From contig QHBO01000036.1 in the NCBI GenBank assembly GCA_003243965.1, positions 1 to 64,000 on the forward strand: DNA of 64,000 bases. The letters are read 5' to 3'. Below, piece by piece: positions 41,786-51,827 of this stretch. The stretch comes from Chloroflexota bacterium (GTDB taxonomy: Bacteria > Chloroflexota > Limnocylindria > QHBO01). A program made the position numbers and the translations under genes. Numbering within the stretch: position 1 is the stretch's first letter; the number at the start of each line of letters is the position of its first letter. The notes under the pieces are model-generated. The model worked only from the letters and a program-made list of their open reading frames with translations, was not told where the DNA came from and did not search any database.

Positions 41786-44524
41786 ATGGCCCGACGTTAC
41801 CCGCCGCCGCGTGACGGCTTCACCCGGCGTGCCGGGCCTGCCGCCGCGGCCCGTCCACTCGACCGCTCTGCGGTGCCGCCGGCGCTGGTGCTGGGCATCT
41901 TCGGTCTCCTCGCGGCGGGTCTGTTCATGCTCGTGGTGGGTGCCTACCTGACCTACGCTCGCGGCCTACCGTCGGTCTCCGACCTCGAGACGTTCCGCCT
42001 CGACGAGGGATCGACCGTCATGTCAGCGGATGGTGTGCAGCTCGCCTCCTTCGCTGCGGAGCAGCGGCGAGTGGTGCCGTACGCCCAGATTCCGCGGGTC
42101 ATGATCGACGCGCAGGTTGCCGCAGAGGACCAGAGCTTCTGGACCAATCCGTGCATCGACATGCGCGGCATCGTCCGCGCCTTCGTCCAGAACCTGAGCG
42201 CCGGCGAGACCGTATCGGGCGCATCCACCATCTGCCAGCAGCTCGTCCGGATCCGCCTCTTCGACGCCTCGCTGATGGCCGACCGCTCGCGACGGCTGGA
42301 GCGCAAGATCAAGGAGGCGCTGTTGGCGCTGCGCGTCGGCGAACGGTACGTCGGGAAGGCGGGCAAGGAGAAGCTGCTGGAGATGTACCTCAACCAGGTC
42401 TTCTACGGGCACAACTCCTACGGTGTGTGGGCCGCCGCCCACTCGTACTTCGGCAAGGACATCACCCGCACCGATTCCGCCAACCGACTGACCATCAGTG
42501 AGGCGGCACTGCTGGCCGGCCTGGTGCGCTCACCCTCCTCGCTCGACCCGACCAAGGTCGCGGTCCAGCGCAAGGATGCCAAGGGGCGCCCGATCCTCGT
42601 CGTCCCGTTCAACAGCGACGTGGTCCGCGTCCGTGGATTCGTGCTGAACAACATGCTCGACAGCGGCTACATCACTCCGGCCCAGCTGGCAGCCGCGAGG
42701 GCCGAGCAGGTGGTGCTGCACCCCGCCGGCACCGATCGGTTCAAGGCGCCGCATTTCGTCTACGCCGTGCGGCGAGCCGCCGGCCAGCTGCTCGGCGGTG
42801 AGGAGGTGCTTGACCGCGGTGGCCTGAAGATCCTGACCACGCTCGACTACAAGGGATACCAGCTGAGCGCCGAGAAATGGGCCGCCATCGGGTATGACCT
42901 CGACCGCATGACCGATGCGCAGCTCACGGTCAAGTACGGTCCCGATGCCCTGCGCTGGATCAAGACGCTGCAGGGACGGAACATCAACAACGACGCCCTC
43001 GTGTCGCTCAACTACCGGACCGGAGCGGTCATCGCCTACGTAGGGAGCGCCAACTACTACGGGCAGAGCACGCCCGCCCACCAGCCGGCCTATGACGTGG
43101 TCGGACAGGCATTCCGTCAGTCGGGATCCGCATTCAAGCCGGTCACCTACGCCACCGGGTTCGAGCGCGGCACCATCACGCCGGCGACCATCTTCATGGA
43201 CGTCATCGGCGAGATCGTGAACGGCTACAGCGTCCCCGATGCCGAGCCGATCGAGCGTGGTCCGGTCCGCGTCCGCGATGCGCTGAAGTACTCGCTCAAT
43301 ATCCCGGTCGCCAAGGCCCAGCAGCTGATCGGCACGGAGAACGTGGTCGCCCAGGCGAAGCGGTTTGGGTTGCAGTTCGATCCCTCACAGAACCCCAACG
43401 TGCCGTCACTGACGCTCGGGACGATCGGCGTCCACCAGCTCGACCTGGCGGGCGCGTACGGGGCGCTGGCCAACGGGGGAGTCCTGGCGCGCCCGTACAT
43501 GATCGAGAAGATCATCGACCGCAACGGCAAGGTCGTCTACGACCATGCCGTTGACGCGGCCAAGCCGGCGCGCGTCCTCTCGCCGCAGTCCGCGTACCTC
43601 GTCACCGACATCCTGGCCGATAACACCGATCCGGCCGCAAACCCGCTGTGGGGACCGCGCTTCCAGCTCACCACCGACACCGGTCGGCGCCCCGCGACGC
43701 TCAAGACCGGCACCACCAACGACTTCCGCGACCTCCAGGCGTTCGGATACGTCGCCCCGGACAAGGATGCGGGCAAGGCGCAGGGCGCGATCGTGACCGG
43801 CGTGTGGGTCGGGAACAGCGACTTCTCGGCCATCAAGTCGGTCTTCGCGGCCGACGGGCCGACCTTCATCTGGCACGACTACATGGCCGACGTGCTGGCC
43901 AAGAACAGGGTCCCGGTGCGCGACTTCCTCCGTCCCGACGGGATCACCGAGCTGAAGGTCGATGCGCTGAGCGGGATGCTCCCCGGCGACCAGACCACCA
44001 AGGTCGTCAACGAGGTGTTCAACACGACCGAGGTGCCGCGCGACAAGGACACGCTCCACCGCGAGCTCGCGATCGAGGCCAAGACCGGCAAGATATGGCA
44101 ATCCGGCTGCGGTGACTTCGTGCCGTCCGGTGCCAGCGCGGCTCCCAGCGCGGCTCCCAGCGCGAGCCCGGGACCCAGTCCGAGCGGCAGCCCCGCTGCG
44201 CCAACCGCGCAGATGAAGGTCTACCTCGACCTCTCCAAGCTCGAGGCCGATCACCCCACGTGGCTCAGGGCCAACCTGGCGTGGATCCGCAAATGGCGCG
44301 GGAACGAGGCGAACCTGGAACGTTTCCCAATCGTCAATCTCGATGCGCCGCTGGCGCCGACCGAGACCTGCACGCCGGGGGCGATCCCGACCTCGACGCC
44401 CACGCCGTCGCCGAGCCCGACGCCGTCACCGAGCCCAACCCCGTCACCGACCCCGTCGCCCACGCCGTCACCGACCCCCGCGCCGACCGGCTCGGCGACA
44501 CCGACGCCAGCCCCGACGCCCTAG
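41786..44524 (+). CDS. Class A penicillin-binding protein (PBP1A-like)
   Basis: A bifunctional glycosyltransferase/transpeptidase building peptidoglycan outside the membrane. The 912-residue protein has one membrane helix (about 31-55), the glycosyltransferase glutamate in AAEDQSFW (Glu114), GASTICQQLVR (145-155) and RKIKEALLAL, then the transpeptidase SxxK (Ser448-Lys451), SLN (503-505) and KTGT (640-643). The C-terminus is a long Ser/Ala/Pro stretch, a short folded segment, and a Pro-Thr-Ser repeat tail of about 40 residues. Presence of this enzyme implies a peptidoglycan wall. Its stop shares CTAG with the convergent mutS2 stop. Confidence 0.95.
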   Translation: MARRYPPPRDGFTRRAGPAAAARPLDRSAVPPALVLGIFGLLAAGLFMLVVGAYLTYARGLPSVSDLETFRLDEGSTVMSADGVQLASFAAEQRRVVPYAQIPRVMIDAQVAAEDQSFWTNPCIDMRGIVRAFVQNLSAGETVSGASTICQQLVRIRLFDASLMADRSRRLERKIKEALLALRVGERYVGKAGKEKLLEMYLNQVFYGHNSYGVWAAAHSYFGKDITRTDSANRLTISEAALLAGLVRSPSSLDPTKVAVQRKDAKGRPILVVPFNSDVVRVRGFVLNNMLDSGYITPAQLAAARAEQVVLHPAGTDRFKAPHFVYAVRRAAGQLLGGEEVLDRGGLKILTTLDYKGYQLSAEKWAAIGYDLDRMTDAQLTVKYGPDALRWIKTLQGRNINNDALVSLNYRTGAVIAYVGSANYYGQSTPAHQPAYDVVGQAFRQSGSAFKPVTYATGFERGTITPATIFMDVIGEIVNGYSVPDAEPIERGPVRVRDALKYSLNIPVAKAQQLIGTENVVAQAKRFGLQFDPSQNPNVPSLTLGTIGVHQLDLAGAYGALANGGVLARPYMIEKIIDRNGKVVYDHAVDAAKPARVLSPQSAYLVTDILADNTDPAANPLWGPRFQLTTDTGRRPATLKTGTTNDFRDLQAFGYVAPDKDAGKAQGAIVTGVWVGNSDFSAIKSVFAADGPTFIWHDYMADVLAKNRVPVRDFLRPDGITELKVDALSGMLPGDQTTKVVNEVFNTTEVPRDKDTLHRELAIEAKTGKIWQSGCGDFVPSGASAAPSAAPSASPGPSPSGSPAAPTAQMKVYLDLSKLEADHPTWLRANLAWIRKWRGNEANLERFPIVNLDAPLAPTETCTPGAIPTSTPTPSPSPTPSPSPTPSPTPSPTPSPTPAPTGSATPTPAPTP
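44395..44483 (+). repeat. Pro-Thr-Ser coding repeat at the PBP tail
   Basis: Degenerate 6-12-bp units of the type ACGCCGTCGCCGAGC encode repeated TPSPSP/TPSPTP. Such low-complexity tails vary in length between strains and may span or decorate the wall. Confidence 0.7.
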
Positions 44525-46947
44525 AGCTCGGCGATGGTGGCCCCTTCGCCACCCTCCTCTCGGCGACCGCCACGCGTGGCACGCACCCTCGGGTGCTCGG
44601 TCAGCCGCTCCCGAAGGGCGCGCCGCAGGGCCCCGGTCCCAGTCCCGTGGATGATGCGGACCTCATCGAGCGCGGCCAGGAGCGCCTCGTCCAGGTAGGC
44701 ATCCAGGCGCTCGAGCGCGGCCTCCACCCGCTCACCGCGAAGGTCGAGCGACGGCGACACGTGAGCGGCGGCCCGACGCCGCATCTCGTCGGCCTCGCGG
44801 TCGCGGGGCGCGGGGCCGCTGACCGGCTCGTCGACCACCTCGACGTCCGAGCCCGGTACGACCACCCGCGGCCCGTCGGTCTCGAGTGTGACGCGGCCCG
44901 TTCGGCCGCTCACCTCGACGATGCGGCCCGGCGTGCCGAGGGTCCGGCTCCGGCCCCACAGTCCGACGCGGGGCTGCGGGGACGCGCCGACCGGCGCTGT
45001 CTGCGCGGCAGCCTCGTGCGGTCCGCGCGCGCTCCGTGCCGACTCGCGTGCCGCGGCGGCCCGCAGCCCAAGCTCGTCGAGGGCACGCGCTGCAGCTCCC
45101 TGGGCCGACTGGCGAGCATGGGCGCCGCGTTGTCGCCCGAGCTCGCGCTGCAGCTCCGCGACGTCGCGTTCGGCACGGTCCAGCAGCTCATCGGCAGCTC
45201 GCCGCGTCTCGGCCAGGATGCGCGCAGCCTCGCGGCGCGCCCGCTCGACGCCGGCCTCGGCCAGCTCCCGCTGCCTGCGAGCGACAAGCTCCTCGTCCCG
45301 CGCGCGGGCCAGCGCGGCGTCGCGCTCGATCTCGGCGCGTTGAATCGCTCCGAGCGTCTCCTCGATCGAGGCGTGCTCCCGTGACAGGCGTCGCCGGGCG
45401 TCCGCCAGCAGCGTCGGCTCCAGGCCCAGGCGCTCGGCGATGGCGAACGCCTGCGACTTGCCGGGCAGCCCGATCGATAGCCGATACGTCGGGCGCAGGG
45501 ACTGCACATCGAACTCGACGGCGGCATTCGTGACCCGCGGGTGCTCCTGCGCGAACGTCTTGAGTTCCGCGTAATGCGTGGTGGCGGCGACCATTGCCCC
45601 GTCGTCCAGGAGGCGGTTGACGACCGCCATGGCCAACGCCGATCCCTCGGTCGGATCGGTCCCGGCGCCCACCTCGTCGAGCAGCACGAGCGTCGAGGCT
45701 CCGCCGGCGGCAACGAAGCGCACGACATTGCGCAGGTGGCTCGAAAAGGTCGAAAGCGATTGCGCGATGCTCTGCTCGTCGCCGATGTCGGCCATCACCC
45801 GGCGGAAGATCGTCAGCCGCGCGCCCTCCGCCGCGGGAACCCGCAGCCCGGCCTGGTGCATCAGCGCCAGCAGCCCGAGCGTCTTGAGGGCCACCGTCTT
45901 GCCGCCGGTGTTCGGACCGGTGACGATCAACGCGCGGTACCCGAACCGATCTCCCAGGCGCAGGTCGATCGGTACCGCCGATGCGCCGAGCAGCGGATGG
46001 CGGGCCGAGAGAAGCTCGACCGCATCATCGGTCGGCTCCGGACGCACGCCGTCCAGCTGGGAGGCGAGACGGGCCCGGGCAATCCACAGATCGGCGCGCG
46101 CGAGCGCAACCAGAGAGCCGAGGAGCGCATCGGCGCGCCGTTCCACCTCACCCGACAGCGCGTCGAGGATCCGCTCCTGCTCGCGCTGCTCCTCGAGCGC
46201 GGCCTGCGTCCAGGCATTGTTGAGCTCGACGACGGCCAGCGGCTCGATGAACAGCGTCGCGCCCGATGCGCTCTGGTCGTGAACGAGGCCCTTCAACCGG
46301 CCCTTGGCCTCTGCGCGGATCGGAATGACGTAGCGCCCCGAGCGAACGGTCACGACCGGTTCGCCGATCACGCCCGCGAGATCCGTTGATCGCAGCATGG
46401 TGTTCAGCCGCTCGCGGACGCGGTCCTGAGCGGTGCGCAGGCGTCGCCGGATGGCAGCCAGCTCGCGAGAGGCGCCGTCGAGCACCTCGCCGGTCTCGTC
46501 GACGCTGCGCTCGATTCGCTCGCGCAGCGCCGGCGCGTCGTCCAGCTGCGCGCGGACCTCCGCCAGGTGAGGTCGGCGCCAGTCGTCCAGGCGCGCCGCG
46601 AACAGGCCGGTGGCGCGCAGCGTGGCTGCCACGTCGAGCAGCTCGGGCGCGGTCAGGCGTCCGCCCCGGCGCGCCCGTTCCAGATGAGGGCGCAGATCGC
46701 GCGCCCCCCCGATCGTGGCTTGTGCCTGCTCGCGGAGCAGGGCCGCCGCTTCATCGGTCTGGTCCTGGAGCAGCCCCACGTGAGCCGCGTCGGCCACGGG
46801 CAGACTCGCGGCGGCGAGCTCACGCGATGGACCAAAGGCGGTCAGCGCGGCGAGCATCTCGACCACCGCGGGGAACTCGAGCGCTCGCGCGGTCGCGGCG
46901 TCGACGGCGGCACCGGCAGCCGGCTCGCGGTCAGCGGCGGGAGACAT
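44521..46947 (-). CDS. mutS2: Endonuclease MutS2
   Basis: MutS2 limits recombination and, in Bacillus, helps split collided ribosomes. The 808-residue protein has a core with GPNTGGKT (344-351), Walker B LVLLDEVGAGTDP, TTHYAELK, a long coiled coil (about 540-640) and a C-terminal Smr nuclease domain with SLDLRGERVEAAL and IIHGTGTGALRRAL. The ATG at 46947 is taken; another ATG three codons upstream is possible. It overlaps mpg by 17 bp and shares stop bases with the PBP gene. The cvpA-mpg-mutS2 run is one transcript. Confidence 0.95.
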   Translation of the reverse strand: MSPAADREPAAGAAVDAATARALEFPAVVEMLAALTAFGPSRELAAASLPVADAAHVGLLQDQTDEAAALLREQAQATIGGARDLRPHLERARRGGRLTAPELLDVAATLRATGLFAARLDDWRRPHLAEVRAQLDDAPALRERIERSVDETGEVLDGASRELAAIRRRLRTAQDRVRERLNTMLRSTDLAGVIGEPVVTVRSGRYVIPIRAEAKGRLKGLVHDQSASGATLFIEPLAVVELNNAWTQAALEEQREQERILDALSGEVERRADALLGSLVALARADLWIARARLASQLDGVRPEPTDDAVELLSARHPLLGASAVPIDLRLGDRFGYRALIVTGPNTGGKTVALKTLGLLALMHQAGLRVPAAEGARLTIFRRVMADIGDEQSIAQSLSTFSSHLRNVVRFVAAGGASTLVLLDEVGAGTDPTEGSALAMAVVNRLLDDGAMVAATTHYAELKTFAQEHPRVTNAAVEFDVQSLRPTYRLSIGLPGKSQAFAIAERLGLEPTLLADARRRLSREHASIEETLGAIQRAEIERDAALARARDEELVARRQRELAEAGVERARREAARILAETRRAADELLDRAERDVAELQRELGRQRGAHARQSAQGAAARALDELGLRAAAARESARSARGPHEAAAQTAPVGASPQPRVGLWGRSRTLGTPGRIVEVSGRTGRVTLETDGPRVVVPGSDVEVVDEPVSGPAPRDREADEMRRRAAAHVSPSLDLRGERVEAALERLDAYLDEALLAALDEVRIIHGTGTGALRRALRERLTEHPRVRATRGGRREEGGEGATIAEL

Positions 46948-47578
46948 GCGGATCATCCGCGGCCAGGAAGCGAAGCCGGCGCCGGGCCCAGGTCCCCGCG
47001 TAGTCCACACCGACGCGTGGGCGCGCGATGACGATGGCCGGTACGCTCCCCGTCGCCAGCCACAGCGGCCCGCTGATCAGATCGGACCCGTTGATCGCGC
47101 GGTCCACGCCGAAGGCTGCCGTGAGGTTCCCCGGCCCGGCGGCCAGGCGGACGGGCGGCACCGCGGTTCCGCGGCGCTGTCGGGCGAGGGCCTGCCCCTC
47201 GGTGATCGCCGCAGCGCGGAGCAGGACCGCTTCCGGCTTGGCGCCGGGGCCGCACACCACGTTGAGGCAGTGGTGGAGCCCGTACACGAAATACACGTAC
47301 GCATGCCCGGCCGGACCGAACATCACGGCATTGCGCTCGGTTCGCCCGCGCGCCGAATGTGCTGCGAGATCCTCCGGTCCCTGGTACGCCTCCGTCTCGA
47401 CGATCCGACCCACAACCCGGCCACCGGCGCCATCGTGCACCAGCCACATGCCCACCAGGTCGCGGGCGACCGCCGGGGAGGGTCGATCGAACCATGCGCG
47501 GTCGGTGATCGGGGCACCAAGTTCTAAGCTCTCGCTGGCGCCAGCCGGGGCGCCGTCACGGGAGGGCGCGGCACTCAC
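46931..47578 (-). CDS. mpg: 3-methyladenine DNA glycosylase (AAG/MPG family)
   Basis: A base-excision glycosylase removing alkylated purines. Family markers are VGRIVETEAYQGPEDLAAHS with the catalytic Glu and Tyr, RNAVMFGPAGHAYVYFVYG, HHCLNVVC, and AAGPGNLTAAFGVD. The GTG at 47578 overlaps the cvpA stop (GTGA) and gives 215 residues, the normal size; the longer frame upstream is unrelated sequence. It lies between cvpA and mutS2. Confidence 0.94.
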   Translation of the reverse strand: MSAAPSRDGAPAGASESLELGAPITDRAWFDRPSPAVARDLVGMWLVHDGAGGRVVGRIVETEAYQGPEDLAAHSARGRTERNAVMFGPAGHAYVYFVYGLHHCLNVVCGPGAKPEAVLLRAAAITEGQALARQRRGTAVPPVRLAAGPGNLTAAFGVDRAINGSDLISGPLWLATGSVPAIVIARPRVGVDYAGTWARRRLRFLAADDPHVSRR

Positions 47579-48144
47579 CGTCGAAGGAGCGCGGCGATCT
47601 CGGCGGGGACGAACGGGCGGGCCAGGAAGCCGGCGGTCGGAATCACCAGGGCGCGCAGCCAGCCGACCAGCAGCGAGCTGTTGAGGCCGTCGTACAGGTT
47701 CGCCAGCCAGCCGGCATCGGCGATCGACGCGCTCGATGCGTTCCGGAAGAAGCTCGCCAGCACGATGTAGAAAAAGACGACGCTCATCGCCGCGGCCACG
47801 AATCCGAGAATGGCGCCGATCAGCTCGTCTGCCTGGCGACCGATGGGCAGCGGTGTCCGACGATAGAACGCGCTGACCAGCAGCCACGCGCCAATCGTCA
47901 GGGCGACGAACAACACGAGGTAGATGATGAGCTCGCGCAGGCCGGGTGTGAAGGCGGTCCAGGCGCCGGACAGCATGGCGGCGAGGGGGTGCTTCAGCTG
48001 GCTGGCGATGATGAAAGCCAGGAGCACCGCCAGCGCGTCGAGGAGGTGGCGAACGGTGCCCTGGATCCACCCCGCGAAGATCCCGCCTGCGATCAGGACC
48101 AGGATCGCCAGGTCCATCCAGTTCAGCTTGGTGAGAACGTCCAT
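47575..48144 (-). CDS. CvpA-family membrane protein
   Basis: A 189-residue protein of the CvpA type with four membrane segments (around MDLAILVLIAGGIFAGWI, LLDALAVLLAFIIASQL, ELIIYLVLFVALTIGAWLL and AILGFVAAAMSVVFFYIVL). CvpA proteins are linked to envelope stress and colicin V export; the mechanism is unclear. GAGGAG lies 7 nt before the ATG. It is coupled to mpg. Confidence 0.85.
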   Translation of the reverse strand: MDVLTKLNWMDLAILVLIAGGIFAGWIQGTVRHLLDALAVLLAFIIASQLKHPLAAMLSGAWTAFTPGLRELIIYLVLFVALTIGAWLLVSAFYRRTPLPIGRQADELIGAILGFVAAAMSVVFFYIVLASFFRNASSASIADAGWLANLYDGLNSSLLVGWLRALVIPTAGFLARPFVPAEIAALLRR

Positions 48145-48239
48145 GTGGCGACTCCTCGAATCGCGGGCGGCCGTTCGGGGCGGCGCGGGGGCGGCGCGTA
48201 GCGTAGCAGTGGGATCCCGGTTGCGGCAAGGTGAGCGGG

Positions 48240-50681
48240 CTAGCGGATCTCGGCGTGGAGGTGGTGGCGGAGCGTCCCGCCGATCCTGCCGAGCGCCCTG
48301 TCGACCGCGCGCTCGTGGCCCGGGACCGCAGGCTGAAAGCGAAGGGCGAGCGCGTATGACACGCGGCCTGCGCCGATCTGGGGGCCGCGGTACTCGTCGA
48401 AGAGGGTGACACCGGTGAGCAGGGGGCCTGCGGTGGCACGTACCAGGCGCAGCAGCTCCCCCACCGGCACTGCGGCGTCGAGCACCACGGCCAGGTCGCG
48501 GTCGACCGGCTGCGCCGACGGCACGGGTGCGGCGTGCAGGACTGCCGGAACGAGCGCCAGGAGCTGCGGGAGATTGATCGCCGCCACGACCGGGCGCCCG
48601 GGCAGGTCCCACGCGGCCGCCACCCCGGGATGCACCTCTCCCAGGCTGCCGTAGGGGCGGCCAGCGGCATCCATCACTCGGGCACGGCGGCCGGGGTGGA
48701 GGTGCGGATGCGCCTCCGCGTCGGTGTCTGGCCGATAGGTGGGCAGCGGCGCGCCGAGGGCGGCATGCAGCGCCTCGACCACGCCTTTCAGATCCGCAAC
48801 ATCGGCCGCTCGACCCGGCTGACCGACCGATCGGGGGGCGTGGCTGCCCAGCAGGGCGATGGCCACATGCCACGCCTCGAAACGACCGGTCCCCGCCGTC
48901 TCCGCCAGGCGGCCGGCGGGGCCACCCTGCTGGTCCGCCATCCAGTACGTCTTGCCGACCTCGTAGAGCCACGCGTCGCCTCGCCGCCGGCGCACGTTTT
49001 CGGCGAGTGAGGCAAGCACCGAGGCGTACATCACCGGGCGAAGCACCGAGTGTGCCGGCGAGATCGGGTTGGCGACCCGGATCAGCTCCGGATCATCGGG
49101 CGGGTATCCGGTCCGCTCCAGGTCGGCCGGACCGATGAGCGCGTGCGTCACCGTCTCCGTCAGCCCGATTCCGGCCAGGATGCGCCGTACCTGATGCCGG
49201 CCCGCGCTTGGATCGCGCCGTGGTTCGCCAAGCTCTGGTCGTGGCAACACACCCGGGATGCGCCCATAGCCGTATGCGCGTGCGACCTCCTCTGCGACAT
49301 CGACCGCGTGGGCCACGTCGAGACGATGCGGTGGTACCTCGACCTCCAGGTGGTCGCCGCCGCCGCGAGCCGTGAACTCGAGCGGCTCCAGCAGGGTGGT
49401 GACCGTCGGCGTCTCCAGGTCGATCCCCAGCAGGCGCCGCATGCGTCCGACGCTGACCGAGACGACCCGGTTCGGGTGTGGCGCGGGGTCAGTGTCGAGG
49501 ATCCCGCGTGCCACTCTGGCCCCGGTCAGCTCCGCAATCAGCCCGGCCGCGCGGTCCGCGGCGGCCCGGGGGAGGTTCCACGGGATGCCCTTCTCATGCC
49601 GCGCGCTCGCCTCCGAGCGCAGTCCGAGGCGCCGAGCCGCGTTGCGCACCGTCGGCCCGTGGAAGGCCGCCGACTCCAGGATCACGCTGGTGGTGGTGTC
49701 GCCGACCTCGGTGCTCGCGCCGCCCATGATTCCCGCCAGGCCGATCGCGCCAGCTGCGTCGGCGATGACCAGCATCCGGGGATCGAGACGCCGGCGCTGA
49801 TGATCGAGCGTCTCCAGCTCCTCATCCTGGCCCGCCTGGCGGACGACGATCGTGCCGCCGCGGATCGCGACCGCCGAGTACGCGTGCATCGGCTGTCCCA
49901 GCTCGTGCATCACGTAATTCGTGATATCGACCACCGCGCTCACCGGTCGCATCCCGGCGGCCACCAGCCGCTGCTGCATCCACTCCGGGGAGCTGCGGTT
50001 GCTGACCGCATCGAAGTAGCGGGCCGCGAAGCGCGGGCACAGCGCCGGCGCCTCGATGCGAACGACGAGGTGGTCGGCGGTGTCGTCGCCGCTTTCGACG
50101 ACGTCCGATTTGGGGAGGCGGAGCGCGGTCCCGGTGAAGGCGGCGATCTCGCGCGCCAGACCGACCATCGACAGGCAGTCGCCGCGATTCGGCTTGACGT
50201 CGACGTCGAGCACGGTCTCGCCGAATAGGCTCCGGACGTCGCTGCCTGGCTCGTGCTCGCGATCCGCCCCGAGGATCTTGATCCCGTCCGCGTCAGCACC
50301 GATCCCGAGTTCGGCGGCGCTGCACAGCATGCCCTCGCTGATGACACCGCGAATGCGGCTCCGCTCGATGCGTCGCTCGCCGGGCAGCATCGCACCGACC
50401 AGCGCCACCGGCACCAGCTGTCCCGGAGAGATGTTCGTCGCACCGCACACGATCCGCAGCGGCTCGCCGGTACCGACGTCGACCGTCGTCAGGGACAGCT
50501 TCTCGGCGTTCGGGTGCGGCTCGATGGCCAGCAGTCGGCCGACCACGACATCGGTCCAATCCGCTCCGGAGACCTCGATCCCCTGCACCTCCATGCCGCG
50601 CACCGTCAGCTCCTCGGCCAGTTCTGCCGGCGTCAGGTTGAGGGCGACGTAGTCGCGCAGCCAGGAGAGCGGCACGCGCAT
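48240..50681 (-). CDS. pheT: Phenylalanyl-tRNA synthetase beta subunit
   Basis: The large subunit of the heterotetrameric synthetase. The 813 residues show the N-terminal MRVPLSWLRDYV, a tRNA-binding-like OB domain (about 40-150), the B3/4 editing domain, B5 with RMRRLLGIDLE, the catalytic-like core with RIPGVLPRP and a C-terminal FDX-ACB anticodon-binding domain with LFDEYRGPQIGAGR. It starts 3 nt after the pheS stop. Confidence 0.97.
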   Translation of the reverse strand: MRVPLSWLRDYVALNLTPAELAEELTVRGMEVQGIEVSGADWTDVVVGRLLAIEPHPNAEKLSLTTVDVGTGEPLRIVCGATNISPGQLVPVALVGAMLPGERRIERSRIRGVISEGMLCSAAELGIGADADGIKILGADREHEPGSDVRSLFGETVLDVDVKPNRGDCLSMVGLAREIAAFTGTALRLPKSDVVESGDDTADHLVVRIEAPALCPRFAARYFDAVSNRSSPEWMQQRLVAAGMRPVSAVVDITNYVMHELGQPMHAYSAVAIRGGTIVVRQAGQDEELETLDHQRRRLDPRMLVIADAAGAIGLAGIMGGASTEVGDTTTSVILESAAFHGPTVRNAARRLGLRSEASARHEKGIPWNLPRAAADRAAGLIAELTGARVARGILDTDPAPHPNRVVSVSVGRMRRLLGIDLETPTVTTLLEPLEFTARGGGDHLEVEVPPHRLDVAHAVDVAEEVARAYGYGRIPGVLPRPELGEPRRDPSAGRHQVRRILAGIGLTETVTHALIGPADLERTGYPPDDPELIRVANPISPAHSVLRPVMYASVLASLAENVRRRRGDAWLYEVGKTYWMADQQGGPAGRLAETAGTGRFEAWHVAIALLGSHAPRSVGQPGRAADVADLKGVVEALHAALGAPLPTYRPDTDAEAHPHLHPGRRARVMDAAGRPYGSLGEVHPGVAAAWDLPGRPVVAAINLPQLLALVPAVLHAAPVPSAQPVDRDLAVVLDAAVPVGELLRLVRATAGPLLTGVTLFDEYRGPQIGAGRVSYALALRFQPAVPGHERAVDRALGRIGGTLRHHLHAEIR

Positions 50682-50684
50682 CGC

Positions 50685-51797
50685 CTAGCGTCCGTCCGAG
50701 AACTGCTCGAGGAATCGCAGGTCCGATCCCATCAGCAGGCGGAGGTCGGGAATCCCGTAGCGCAGCAGGGTCATGCGGTCGAGTCCCATCCCGAACGCAT
50801 AGCCCTGGTACAGCTCCGGATCGAGGCCGCCGTTGCGGAGCACCACCGGGTGCACCATCCCGGCCCCCAGGATGGTCATCCAGCCTGTGCGCTGGCACGC
50901 CGGGCAGCCCTCTCCGGCGCACACCACGCACCCGACGTCAAAGGCCACGCTCGGTTCGGTGAACGGGTAGTAGCCCGGCCGGAATCTCGTCCTCGTCTCG
51001 GGGCCATACATCGCCCGAGCGTAGGCCTCGAGGGTGCCCTTCAGGTCGGCAAGGCTCGTCTCGCGGTCGACCACCAGGCCCTCGACCTGGAAGAACTCGA
51101 AATTGTGGCCCGCGTCGACCGCCTCGTAGCGGAAGCAGCGGCCGGGGATCACGACCCTGATCGGCGGCTTGAGGGCCTTCATGGCGCGGATCTGGACCGG
51201 GCTGGTGTGGGTACGCAGGATGGTGCCGTCCTCCGCGGGACGCGGCGCTCCCGCTTCGACGCTGCCGGGCTCGGCCACGTACAGCGTGTCCCACAGGTCG
51301 CGCGAGGGGTGGTCGGGCGGGATGTTGAGACGCTCGAAGTTCATCTCGTCGGTCTCGATCTCGGGCCCCTCGATCACCTCGAAACCGAAGCCGTGGAAGA
51401 TCTCCCGCACCTCCCGCTCGGCGGTCATCAGCGGGTGCAGGTGCCCCGCAGCGACAGGGCGCCCCGGGGCGGTCATGTCGATCGCCTCCGCGGCAAGCTG
51501 TCGTTGCAACGCCTCGCGGCGCACGACACGCTGCCGGTCGTCGAGCGTCGCCTCCAGCTCGGCGCGGACCTCGTTCGCGAGCCTTCCCAGCGCAGGACGC
51601 TCGGAAGGCTGCGCATGAGCGATCTCGCGCAGCAGCGCCGTCAGTCGGCCGGACCTTCCCAGGAGCCCGCTGCGCAATGAGCCCACCGCGGCGGGATCAT
51701 CGGTCTGTGCCAGGGCGGCCAGCCCGGCGGCGCGCACCTCCTCCAGGGCGATCCGAAGATCGTCGCTGCTCGGACGGTCTGGCGCTCCCTGGTTCAT
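50685..51797 (-). CDS. pheS: Phenylalanyl-tRNA synthetase alpha subunit
   Basis: The catalytic subunit. It has an N-terminal coiled coil (about 10-90), HPLMTAEREVREIFHGFGF, motif 2 with RCFRYEAVDAGHNFEFFQVE, the cysteine cluster CVVCAGEGCPACQRTGW and motif 3 with GYAFGMGLDRMTLLRYG. The ATG at 51797 has AAGGA just upstream. A strong hairpin lies between it and rplT, a possible attenuator. Length 370 is normal. Confidence 0.97.
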   Translation of the reverse strand: MNQGAPDRPSSDDLRIALEEVRAAGLAALAQTDDPAAVGSLRSGLLGRSGRLTALLREIAHAQPSERPALGRLANEVRAELEATLDDRQRVVRREALQRQLAAEAIDMTAPGRPVAAGHLHPLMTAEREVREIFHGFGFEVIEGPEIETDEMNFERLNIPPDHPSRDLWDTLYVAEPGSVEAGAPRPAEDGTILRTHTSPVQIRAMKALKPPIRVVIPGRCFRYEAVDAGHNFEFFQVEGLVVDRETSLADLKGTLEAYARAMYGPETRTRFRPGYYPFTEPSVAFDVGCVVCAGEGCPACQRTGWMTILGAGMVHPVVLRNGGLDPELYQGYAFGMGLDRMTLLRYGIPDLRLLMGSDLRFLEQFSDGR

Positions 51798-51827
51798 CGG
51801 TCCTTCCGCATCATGCGTGAAATGAAA

